From Bradyrhizobium sp. CCBAU 51627 (GTDB lineage: Bacteria > Pseudomonadota > Alphaproteobacteria > Rhizobiales > Xanthobacteraceae): a stretch of DNA of 64,000 nt. The position numbers were made by a program, and so were the translations under genes. Location of the stretch: contig NZ_LBJG01000027.1 of NCBI RefSeq assembly GCF_028128765.1, positions 62,001 through 126,000 of the forward strand. Reading direction: 5' to 3'. This document shows, piece by piece, positions 8,324-15,929 of this stretch (its first letter is position 1; every line of letters starts with the position of its first letter). Under the pieces are notes generated by a model. That model was given only the letters and a program-made list of their open reading frames with translations, had not been told where the DNA came from and made no database searches.

Positions 8324-8414
8324 GCGTTTCGAGCTAAGTTGGATACCGGCTCGCGTCAAAGAAAACGCGTCAAACAAGGATCCAGGATCCCGTGCCGATT
8401 CCATCGGCACGGGA
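8324..8414. repeat. Palindromic intergenic repeat, also a likely bidirectional terminator
   Basis: The region from GCGTTTCGAGC through AAAACGCGTCAAACAAGG to a perfect hairpin (arms TCCCGTGCCGA/TCGGCACGGGA, 8388-8414, 5-base loop) resembles a repeat seen in many Bradyrhizobium intergenic regions. It sits between converging genes (plus ending 8322, minus ending 8431), a good position for a two-way terminator. Confidence 0.6.
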
Positions 8415-8430
8415 CGGGCTCTCGCGCGAA

Positions 8431-11139
8431 CTATTCGGCGGCCTGTTCCAGCGGCGCTATGCGCGGCAGGATCATCTGGATGCGCGTGCCGCCGCCCGGC
8501 TCGGAATCGAGATCGAGCCGCCCCCCGAGCCGGTTGGTGACGATGCTGTAGACGATATGCAGTCCAAGACCGGTGCCACCCTGGTCCCGTCGCGTCGTGA
8601 AAAACGGATCGAAGGCGCGGCGGCGCACATCAAGCGACATGCCGCAGCCATTGTCCGAGACGATGACCTCGACATTGTCCTTGCCGGACTCACGCACCTT
8701 GATGTCGATGATTCCAGGACGTCCGTCCGGGAAGGCGTGCGCCACCGAGTTCAGGAACAGATTGGTCAGGACCTGACCGTAGGGGCCGGGATAGCTGTTC
8801 ATGGTCAGATTTGGCTGGCACTCGACGTTGAGCGTCAGGTTCTGCTTGCGCAGGCCCGGGCGCAGGCTCATCACCACCTGCTCGGTGAGATCGGCGAGGT
8901 CGAAGCTGCGCTGGTCCGAATAGTTGCGGTCGGCCGCAACCTGCTTGAACGACTGGATCAGTTCGGCCGCGCGATTGAGGTTGGAGACGAGCTGCGAGGA
9001 CGCGTCTCGGCTGGTGTTGAGGTAGTCATTGAGCGTCGAGCGGCGAAGCTCGCCGCGCTCCACCTCTGCGCTGAACACTGCAGTCTTGCGCTCGAGCGCT
9101 GAGGCAACCGTCAGGCTGATGCCGACGGGATTATTGACCTCGTGGGCGACGCCGGCGACCAGGCGTCCGAGCGCGGCGAGCTTCTCCGCCTCGATCAGCG
9201 AGGCCTGGGTCTCGCGCAGATTACGCAGCGCGGTCTCGGCCGCGTCCTTGGCCTTGCGCATCTCCTGCTCGCCGCGCTTGCGTTCGCCGATGTCGAGCGC
9301 CACGGTGACGATCCGCTCGATCTCGCCCTCGGCATCGAGCAGCGGCAGCTTGTTGACCAGCCATTGCCGCATGTTGCCGGAAGCGTCCTGGTACTCCTCC
9401 TCGTAGAAGCCGAGACCCTTTCGCAAGCTGAGTACGCGCTTATCGTTCTCGTCGGTCTTGGCCGCGCCGTAGCGCGACATCAGATCCGCGGTGGTACGGC
9501 CGAGCGCGTCGCCGGGCTCGATGCCGAAAATGCCGGCCATGTAGCGGTTCATCAGCACGTAGCGGAGGTTACGGTCTTTGACGTTGATGACGGCAGGCAC
9601 GGTGTCGATGACTTGCTGGAGCAAGCGCCGGCCTTCGGCGATGGCGTCTTCCGCCCGCTTCTGGTCGGTAATGTCGCGCAGCGTGCCCTCGTAACGGACG
9701 ATCCTGCCCTGTTCGTCCCGCACCCCCGTTGCGCTGTCGGAGAGCCAGAGGATGTTGCCGCTGCGCTGGCGAACCTGATACTCGAACTCGCGCACCATGC
9801 CGTCGCGGTGCATCAACCGCTGATATTCCGCGCGCGCCGCGGGATCGACGTAGATGGTGTGGGCGATGTCGCTGATGCTGTCGATCAGGAGCTGCGGGCT
9901 GTCATAGCCCATCATCCGCGCCAACGCCGGATTGGCGTTGAGGAGATCGCCTGCTGGCGTCGTCACGTAGATGCCGTCGACCGAGCCCTCGAACAGTTTT
10001 CGATAGCTCTCTTCGGCCAGCCGCTGCTCGGTGAGTGCGCGCACCGCCGCCTCACGAGCCGTGTCGGCCTCCTCCAGCGCGCGGCGAAACACCTCTGCGG
10101 CGCGTGCGATATCGCCGATCTCGTTGTCGAGGTCGGCCGACGGGATCGACGTGTTCTTCTCCCCGGCCGCAAGCGCGCGGATGGATCGCGCGATCTTGGC
10201 CAACGGGCGCACCGTCCGACGCACCACGAACCCCGCGGCGAGGATGCCGATCAGCACGCCCATGCTGCCGAGCACGATGCTCTGCCAGCGCGCCTCCGCA
10301 AGTGTGCGGGCGAAATCGCGCGACAGCACATGGCCGCGGCGGTCGCTGACGTCACGGAGCAATTCGGTGACGCGGCCGATCAGCCTCCCCTCGGTTCCCA
10401 GCACCTCGCGGTCGATATCGGAGATCTGCCGTTCGCGGACGGCGACTGCGATGATGGCCTCGGCGTAATTGTTCACGGCCGCCTTCAACTTGCCATCGGC
10501 GATGTCCATCGTCCGCATACCCTGCGCGGCCTGCTCGGCCGCGGACGGATTGCGGGCAAGCAGCCCGAGCGCGATCCGGCTCTGCGCTTCCGACAGGCGG
10601 GCAGCGAGTTCACGATCCCCGCTTTCCGAGACCGCCGCATCGAATTGGTCGCGCAACGGGGGCAGCCCGGCGAGCAATTGCGCGCGGCGATCGATCAGGG
10701 TCGAAATCCGCTCCAGACCGCTGCGGTAAGTTGCCAGCCGCTCGGAAACCCCATCGATCATATCCTGCTGCTCGGGAGCGAGCTCGATACGGGTCTTCTT
10801 GAGGATCTCGCTCAGGGTCGAGGCGGCCTCGCCGACCTGCTTGAACTGGACGCCTGCGCCGGGATCGGTGACGAAGTCACGCGCGGCGAGCCGCAAATCG
10901 TTCATGCGGCGGTCGATGTCTTCAGCAAGATCGCCGACACTTTGCAGCCGCTGCAGTTCGGAAAAGGTGGCATCGATATGCCGGATCGCGATCACGCTGG
11001 CGGTCGAGGTGACGATGATCACCGCCAGCACCAGGATGAAGCTGCCGAACGTCATCTGGCCGATCGACAGCGAAAACGATCGCTTCGGCGGCGGATTCGG
11101 TGGCGTTTCGACGGGCATTGGGGCGGAACCGGACTCCAT
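8431..11139 (-). CDS. PAS-domain sensor histidine kinase
   Basis: 902 residues. Order: N-terminal membrane segment (about 28-52), periplasmic helical sensor of ~230 residues, second membrane segment (about 285-305), HAMP (RRTVRPLAKIARSIRALAAG), coiled coil, two PAS/PAC units (about 375-500 and 505-630), then a kinase core. The phospho-acceptor is His in GRLVAGVAHEVNNP; N box NLFLNSVAHAF, G1 DNGCGM, F FDPFFTT and G2 GTGLGLHIV are intact. No receiver domain and no response regulator is adjacent, so its partner lies elsewhere. The input signal is unknown. An alternative ATG seven codons in is possible. Confidence 0.93.
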   Translation of the reverse strand: MESGSAPMPVETPPNPPPKRSFSLSIGQMTFGSFILVLAVIIVTSTASVIAIRHIDATFSELQRLQSVGDLAEDIDRRMNDLRLAARDFVTDPGAGVQFKQVGEAASTLSEILKKTRIELAPEQQDMIDGVSERLATYRSGLERISTLIDRRAQLLAGLPPLRDQFDAAVSESGDRELAARLSEAQSRIALGLLARNPSAAEQAAQGMRTMDIADGKLKAAVNNYAEAIIAVAVRERQISDIDREVLGTEGRLIGRVTELLRDVSDRRGHVLSRDFARTLAEARWQSIVLGSMGVLIGILAAGFVVRRTVRPLAKIARSIRALAAGEKNTSIPSADLDNEIGDIARAAEVFRRALEEADTAREAAVRALTEQRLAEESYRKLFEGSVDGIYVTTPAGDLLNANPALARMMGYDSPQLLIDSISDIAHTIYVDPAARAEYQRLMHRDGMVREFEYQVRQRSGNILWLSDSATGVRDEQGRIVRYEGTLRDITDQKRAEDAIAEGRRLLQQVIDTVPAVINVKDRNLRYVLMNRYMAGIFGIEPGDALGRTTADLMSRYGAAKTDENDKRVLSLRKGLGFYEEEYQDASGNMRQWLVNKLPLLDAEGEIERIVTVALDIGERKRGEQEMRKAKDAAETALRNLRETQASLIEAEKLAALGRLVAGVAHEVNNPVGISLTVASALERKTAVFSAEVERGELRRSTLNDYLNTSRDASSQLVSNLNRAAELIQSFKQVAADRNYSDQRSFDLADLTEQVVMSLRPGLRKQNLTLNVECQPNLTMNSYPGPYGQVLTNLFLNSVAHAFPDGRPGIIDIKVRESGKDNVEVIVSDNGCGMSLDVRRRAFDPFFTTRRDQGGTGLGLHIVYSIVTNRLGGRLDLDSEPGGGTRIQMILPRIAPLEQAAE

Positions 11140-11218
11140 ATACCCCTAATATACGCTGTATCGCCCCTCCGGGGGAACATGGCTCCCTCTGCCGGAACGG
11201 CCCGCTTTTCATGATGGT

Positions 11219-11510
11219 TTAGCCACGGCCCGGGCCCCTCGCCGGGATCGTCATGGCGACGACGCCGAGGATAACGCCGGCGAGACCGATCCAGGCGGTG
11301 CGGCCCAAGGTTTCCCCCAGGAAGGCGACGCTGATGGCGACCCCGATGGGGACACGCAGGTACGCCTGGGCGGTGGTGCCGACCGAGCCGAGGGTCTGGA
11401 GCAGGCGGAAGTAGATCGCGAACGCCGCCGCGGTCGGAGCCGCCCCACAGCGTGGCGAGCGCGAGCAGCGCCAGCTCGACGGCGATATTGGTGTCCTGCC
11501 TGATGTCCAT
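11219..11510 (-). pseudogene. Remnant of an EamA/DMT transporter with internal deletion
   Basis: From the ATG at 11510 the frame reads MDIRQDTNIAVELALLALAT then LWGGS, a normal EamA start. At about 11433 the reading shifts by one frame into TAAAFAIYFRLLQTLGSVGT and continues through AYLRVPIGVAISVAFLGETL to a TAA at 11219, the normal last two helices. About 200 central residues are missing. The two ends joined out of frame show deletion of the middle of a once intact gene. Confidence 0.85.
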
Positions 11511-11583
11511 GACGCGCTCCGTCCATTCCGCGATGGACGGAACCTAGCGCGTCCGCCAATACTTCGCTTGGTATCGAAGTGTC

Positions 11584-12378
11584 CTAGCCGACTGCGCCGA
11601 CCTCGAACACCTCGCCGTCATAGCCTGCCTCGCGGGGAATGCGGAGCTGTCGGCCGGTTTCGGTCTTGGTCATGACCGGCATCACCGTGACGATCGACAT
11701 TCCCTTGGCATGGTCGAGCGCAGCGCTCACGCTTGGCTGCTTGGCAAGCCGGATCAGGTTGCGCGTGGTCGGGAACGGCAGCTTGAAGCGGCCGCTCTCG
11801 CCGCCCTCCACCGCCTCGCGCGCCGAGACCCAGATCGAGTCGGTCGACTCGCGGCCGTCATGCGCGCCGAGTTGGTCGGGCGGCGCGGCCGCGAGGAAAA
11901 ACCAGGTATCGAAGCGCTTCGGCATGCCTTCCGGCGTGATCCAGTGCGCGTAGGGCACGAGCGTGTCGAGCGCAAGTTGAAGGCCGTTGTCGTCGAGGAT
12001 TTTCAGGAAACTGATCTTGTGTTCGTTGAGCGCGACGCGATGCGCGTCGGCGATCTCCCCGGCGCGCCTGGCATCGACATGCGTATTCGACCCTTTCGAC
12101 CGCGCCAGCAGGATGCCACTCTCTTCAAACGTCTCGCGGATCGCGGCGATGCGAAATCCGCGGTCAGCTTCACTAAGGCCCTCGCCGCCCGAATAGAGAT
12201 CGGCGCGAGCGACGATCTCCTGATCGCCGGCATCGACACTGCCGCCCGGAAACACCAGCGCGCCCGAGTTGAACTCGATCTGGTGATGGCGAACCATCAT
12301 GAAGATTTCAACTTCCTTCGCACCATCGCGCAGCAGCAGGATCGTCGAGGCCGGGCGTGATGCTGATGTCTCGGCCAT
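11584..12378 (-). CDS. NUDIX-fold hydrolase
   Basis: 264 residues. The Nudix signature core is RETFEESGI (81-89), matching REuxEExGu, with the preceding Gly-rich LVFPGGSVDAGD at about 41-52; the spacing between them is long, as in the CoA-pyrophosphatase/NUDT19-like group. NUDT19-type enzymes hydrolyse CoA esters, which would fit the neighbouring acyl-CoA genes, but this is inference. The start lies 4 bases after the stop codon of the DapA-like gene, so the two are probably cotranslated. Confidence 0.88.
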   Translation of the reverse strand: MAETSASRPASTILLLRDGAKEVEIFMMVRHHQIEFNSGALVFPGGSVDAGDQEIVARADLYSGGEGLSEADRGFRIAAIRETFEESGILLARSKGSNTHVDARRAGEIADAHRVALNEHKISFLKILDDNGLQLALDTLVPYAHWITPEGMPKRFDTWFFLAAAPPDQLGAHDGRESTDSIWVSAREAVEGGESGRFKLPFPTTRNLIRLAKQPSVSAALDHAKGMSIVTVMPVMTKTETGRQLRIPREAGYDGEVFEVGAVG

Positions 12379-12382
12379 TCAA

Positions 12383-13336
12383 CTAACCTGCGGCGCTGGA
12401 CTGCGGGCCGAGATTAGCCCGCTTGTCGAAACGGGCGACGCGCGACAAGAGGTAATCGACCTCGGCCTTCGCGGTTGCCGTTATCGTCGCGCCCGGCTTG
12501 CGCTGCGCACTGGAAGCGATGATGCCGCGCTTCTGCAGCACGTATTTGCGGATGGTCAGGCCGACCCCGGGCTGCTGCTCGTAGCGGATCAGCGGCAGAT
12601 GGGCGTCGAATAGATCATGCGCGGCATCGCGCTTGCCGGCTCTGGAAAGGTTGACCACGTCGATCAGAAGCTCGGGGAACGCATAGCCGGTCATGGCGCC
12701 GTCGGCACCGCGCTCCATCTCGAAATCCAGGAACGTGCCGCCATTGCCACAGAGGATCGACAGCGGCCGGAGCGAACCATCCTTCTGGAAGCCGCGCAAC
12801 GTCGTGATCTTCTCCAGGCCCGGCCAGTCCTCGTGCTTGAGCATCACGCAGTTCGGATTGTCCATGACGATCTTGCGGATAACCGCGGGGGTGAACACCA
12901 CCGTGAGCGTCAGCGGATAGTCCTGAAGCACCCAGGGCACATCGGGGCCGATCGCCTCAGCGGCCTGCTTGAAATAGCCGACGATCTGGTCGTCGGTGCG
13001 AAGCGACGGCGGCGGCGCGATCATGACGCCGGCCGCGCCTGCATCCATCGAGGCCTTCGCCAGCGAGCGCATGGTGGCAAAGCCCGGCGCGGAGACGCCG
13101 ACGATCACCTGCATCTTCTTCGCACGCTTGATGAAGCGCACCGCGACCTGCTCGGCTTCAGTGGCGTCGAGCTTGGGCGCCTCACCGAGGATTCCCAGCA
13201 CCGTGACGCCGTCGCAGCCGACTTCCTCGTAGAAATCCGTCAGGCGGTCGATCGAGCGCTCGTCGATGCGACCGTCATCATGGAACGGCGTCGGCGCGAT
13301 TGCGAAAGTGCCCTTGGCGTCGGCGGTCAGTTTCAT
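12383..13336 (-). CDS. DapA-like (DHDPS/N-acetylneuraminate lyase) aldolase
   Basis: 317 residues of TIM-barrel type I aldolase. The Schiff-base lysine is Lys167 in VMLKHEDWPG and the proton-relay tyrosine is Tyr140 in LQDYPLTL; the pyruvate-carboxylate loop reads VLGILGEAP instead of the GTTGE of true DHDPS. Family members cleave or condense pyruvate with aldehydes; this one is unlikely to be the lysine-pathway DapA given the loop and context. SD GAGGA precedes the ATG at 13336. It ends just before the NUDIX gene. Confidence 0.88.
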   Translation of the reverse strand: MKLTADAKGTFAIAPTPFHDDGRIDERSIDRLTDFYEEVGCDGVTVLGILGEAPKLDATEAEQVAVRFIKRAKKMQVIVGVSAPGFATMRSLAKASMDAGAAGVMIAPPPSLRTDDQIVGYFKQAAEAIGPDVPWVLQDYPLTLTVVFTPAVIRKIVMDNPNCVMLKHEDWPGLEKITTLRGFQKDGSLRPLSILCGNGGTFLDFEMERGADGAMTGYAFPELLIDVVNLSRAGKRDAAHDLFDAHLPLIRYEQQPGVGLTIRKYVLQKRGIIASSAQRKPGATITATAKAEVDYLLSRVARFDKRANLGPQSSAAG

Positions 13337-13359
13337 CTAGTCCTCGTCTCTCTCTGTTC

Positions 13360-13435
13360 GTCATTCGGGCACGCGCAGGGCGCGAACCCGGAATCTCGAG
13401 GTTCCGGTTCGATGCTTCGCGTCGCCCGGAACGAC
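13360..13435. repeat. Intergenic palindromic repeat
   Basis: TCATTCGGGCACGCGC near the left end and GCGTCGCCCGGAACGAC near the right end are imperfect inverted arms, with an internal GGAATCTCGAGGTTCC palindrome. This is typical of Bradyrhizobium short intergenic repeats. It lies between the SDR and DapA-like genes and could form an RNA hairpin. Confidence 0.6.
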
Positions 13436-13443
13436 AAATCAGC

Positions 13444-14321
13444 CTAAAACCGCCGCGCTCCCATCTTGATCTGCTCTTCGGAGAAGAAGATCTCCTTGGC
13501 GTGATCGACGATGTCCTGGGCGTTCCAGCCCGTATGCGGCGGTTTCCAGCCTTCCATCTCCATCATCCGCATCTCGCGCACGCCGCGGGGCCCGGACACA
13601 CCAGCACCTTGCCGGTCTGATCGCCCGACAAATCGCTGACCATGTATAGCACGGCCGGCGCGATCCCGTCCGGGCCCAGCGCCGCACCCGGGTTCTCCTT
13701 ATAGCGGGGCAGGTCTGCGGTCATGCGGGTCAGGGCGCCCGGGGCGAGCGTCCAGATCCGGATGTTGTACTTGCGGCCCTCGATCGCCAGCACGTTGGAC
13801 AGCCCCCAGATGCCGCCCTTGGCCGCGCCGTAATTGGTCTGGCCGAAATTGCCGATCAGGCCTGACGTCGAAGAGGTGTTGACGATGACGCCGCCGCCGT
13901 TTTCCCGCATCCAGCGAAACACCGGCATGGTGCAACAAAAGGTGCCCTTCAGATGCACCTTGATGACCTTGTCCCAATCGGCTTCACTGGCCTTGTGGAA
14001 GGTCTGGTCGCGCAGGATGCCGGCATTGTTGACCAGGATGTCGGCGCGACCGAAATGCTTGATGGCATCGTCGAACACCGACTGGCCGCCCTCCATGGTG
14101 GAGATGTCAGCGCCGTTGGCGACGGCCTTGCCGCCCTCGGCCCTGATCGCATCGACAACCTTCTGGGCCATCGAGGTGTCGGCCCCGGAGCCGTCACGCG
14201 GGCCGCCGAGGTCGTTGACGACCACCGAAGCCCCTTCCCGCGCGAACAGTTTTGCGTAGGCCTCACCGAGCCCGCCGCCCGCGCCAGTGATCAGCGCAAC
14301 CTTGCCGTCGAGTAGTCCCAT
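13444..14321 (-). pseudogene. Short-chain dehydrogenase (HSD17B4/multifunctional-enzyme type), frameshifted near C-terminus
   Basis: The N-terminal 240 residues are a sound classical SDR: TGAGGGLG (12-19) for NAD(P), NNAG (98-101), Ser in NTSSTSG and Tyr164-x3-Lys168. The frame then stops early (TGA near 13563) after GDQTGKVLVCPG. Supplying one G at about 13597-13601 restores GKVLVVSGPRGVREMRMME and an open frame to TAG at 13444, giving 292 residues, the usual family length. The last ~50 residues are therefore lost from the frame as written. Either a recent mutation or a one-base sequence error. Predicted role: 3-hydroxyacyl-CoA dehydrogenation with the MaoC neighbour. Confidence 0.85.
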
Positions 14322-14351
14322 GGTGGCTTCTCCCTGCTTGTTTTTTCTCTG

Positions 14352-14480
14352 GTGTCCCGGACGCGATGCAGCGTGGAACGCTGCGTCGCAGAGCCGGGAT
14401 CCAGTTCTTTCTTCGCCTGGGCTCTCTGGGCCCCGGCCCTGCAGCGCACCACTGCGTGCTGCGCTGCGTCCGGGGCACGA
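14352..14480. repeat. Intergenic palindromic repeat
   Basis: Ends GTCCCGGACGCGATGCAGC and GCTGCGTCCGGGGCACGA form inverted arms with a nested GGGCTCTCTGGGCCCCGG segment. It fills most of the gap between the MaoC gene and the SDR and has no coding frame of its own. Confidence 0.6.
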
Positions 14481-14486
14481 GACCGT

Positions 14487-15347
14487 CTAACCCAACACTG
14501 TCTTGCCGTTCTTGATCACGGTGACGCCGCGTGACTTCACCTTGGCCTCGAACGAGACCACGTTGCCGTCCTTCCAGAGATCCATGGTCACGGTCTCGCC
14601 GGGATAGACAGGGGAAGAGAACCGCGCCACATGCTGGCGGAAGGCTGACGCGTCGTAGTCGGCGTAGGTCTGGAGCACGCCGCGGCAGGTGATGCCGTAG
14701 GTGCACATGCCGTGAAGGATCGGTCGCGGGAAGCCGGCCTTCTTCGCAAACTCGGGATCCGAGTGCAGCGGGTTGCGGTCGCCGCAGAGGCGATAGACCA
14801 GCGCCTGATCGGGCCGCGTGGTGATGTCGATGGTCCTGTCCGGGCTGCGCGATGGGATCTTGTGCGGATCGGGCTGGGTCAGGTTCGGGCCGCCAAAGCC
14901 GCCGTCGCCGCGGGCAAAGCGCGAGGCGACGAGCGTTGCGAGCTTCTCGCCCTTCTCGTTCTTGAGCACGGTCTGGTGGCTGATGACGACGCCCTTGTCC
15001 TTGCCCTTGTCGTAGACTTCGAGCACGGAGGAGTCGGCGGTGATGTTGGCGGCGACCGGCAGCGGCTGGTGGAAGGTGATGTCGCGCTCGCCGTCGACCA
15101 CCATCACGCGATTGAGGTTCATCTCCCCGGGGCCGGAGCCCCAGGCCGCAACGGAGGCAAAGGTCGGCACCACCTTCAGCGGCCGCGGCGTCAGCGTGCC
15201 CTCGTTGACGAAGGCGAGTTCCTTCTCGTCCATGGGATCGGCGCCGAGGCCGATGCCGTAGGCGTAGAGCATCACATCGCGATCGGTGTAGGCATATTTC
15301 TGGCCGAGGTTTTTCAGGCCTTTGAGCTCTTCGTATCTGGCAGACAT
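14487..15347 (-). CDS. MaoC-family double hot-dog enoyl-CoA hydratase
   Basis: 286 residues; GGGAGGAAA lies upstream of the ATG at 15347. The C-terminal hot-dog carries the hydratase-2 motif: ALVYRLCGDRNPLHSDPEFA followed by FPRPILHGMCTYG, with the catalytic Asp and His (D..NPLH) in place; the N-terminal hot-dog (about 1-135) is the degenerate substrate-binding half. This is the layout of R-specific 2-enoyl-CoA hydratase from peroxisomal multifunctional enzyme type 2. With the SDR downstream it would carry out hydration and oxidation in a beta-oxidation cycle. Confidence 0.92.
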   Translation of the reverse strand: MSARYEELKGLKNLGQKYAYTDRDVMLYAYGIGLGADPMDEKELAFVNEGTLTPRPLKVVPTFASVAAWGSGPGEMNLNRVMVVDGERDITFHQPLPVAANITADSSVLEVYDKGKDKGVVISHQTVLKNEKGEKLATLVASRFARGDGGFGGPNLTQPDPHKIPSRSPDRTIDITTRPDQALVYRLCGDRNPLHSDPEFAKKAGFPRPILHGMCTYGITCRGVLQTYADYDASAFRQHVARFSSPVYPGETVTMDLWKDGNVVSFEAKVKSRGVTVIKNGKTVLG

Positions 15348-15390
15348 TTTGTTTGTTTCCTCCCGAATGTCTTCGGCACCGCCAGTTGAA

Positions 15391-15536
15391 GAGCCCTCTC
15401 CCCTTGTGGGAGAGGGCGAGGACGGTGCGGCAAACTCATTTGGGTGAGGGGTTGCTTCCGCAGTGAAAGTCTTCCCGTTGAGAAAGACCCCTCATCCGGC
15501 GCTTCGCGCCACCTTCCCGCAAGGGGAGAAGGGAAG
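15391..15536. repeat. Intergenic inverted repeat
   Basis: GAGCCCTCTCCCCTTGTGGG at the left contains its own hairpin (CCCTCTCCC...GGGAGAGGG), and CACCTTCCCGCAAGGGGAG at the right contains another. Between them, TTGGGTGAGGGGTTG and GACCCCTCATCCGGC are imperfectly complementary. This is a repeat type widespread in rhizobial chromosomes. It separates the DUF35 and MaoC genes. Confidence 0.6.
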
Positions 15537-15542
15537 TAAGAA

Positions 15543-15929
15543 CTACACCGGCGTGAAAAACGGCAACGGCGCGCCGTCGGTTGGCTTGAACACCACCTTC
15601 ACCTTCTGGCCGATCTTCAGCTTCTCCAGATCGCAGTCGACGAAATTGGTCTGCACCGACGGCCCCTCCTTCAGCGTGACGTAGCCGATCGCGTAAGGAC
15701 CGGTCGGAGACTTCCGCATCAGGCTGTAGGTGTAGATCGTGCCTTCGCCCGACGCTTCCTCCCACACCGTCTTGTCGGAATAGCAAAACGGACAGATCGA
15801 GCGCGGGAAGTAGTGCGCTTCGCCGCAGGCGGTGCAGCGCTTGATCATGAATTTGCCCCCTCTCGCCGCATCCCAGAACGCAGCGGTCTCGGGGTTCGTC
15901 ACCGGGGCTGGATATTTCTTTTCGCTCAT
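15543..15929 (-). CDS. DUF35 OB-fold/zinc-ribbon acyl-CoA-associated protein
   Basis: 128 residues. A rubredoxin-like ribbon with CTACGEAHYFPRSICPFC supplies four Cys, followed by an OB fold (GTIYTYSLMRKSPTGPYAIG to VKVVFKPTDG). Its ATG shares a base with the TGA of the thiolase-fold gene (TGATG), a sign of translational coupling and complex formation. In steroid side-chain degradation the DUF35 domain of ChsH2 binds Ltp2 to form an active aldolase; this pair has the same architecture. Confidence 0.9.
   Translation of the reverse strand: MSEKKYPAPVTNPETAAFWDAARGGKFMIKRCTACGEAHYFPRSICPFCYSDKTVWEEASGEGTIYTYSLMRKSPTGPYAIGYVTLKEGPSVQTNFVDCDLEKLKIGQKVKVVFKPTDGAPLPFFTPV

Noticed and set aside
9142..11214. 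Plus-strand open frame of about 690 codons
   Set aside because: Antisense to the histidine kinase and EamA remnant; no domain and no SD.
11052..11510. Intact 152-residue protein from the EamA remnant
   Set aside because: Only the first ~25 residues are protein-like; after the junction the frame is off and Arg/Pro-rich.
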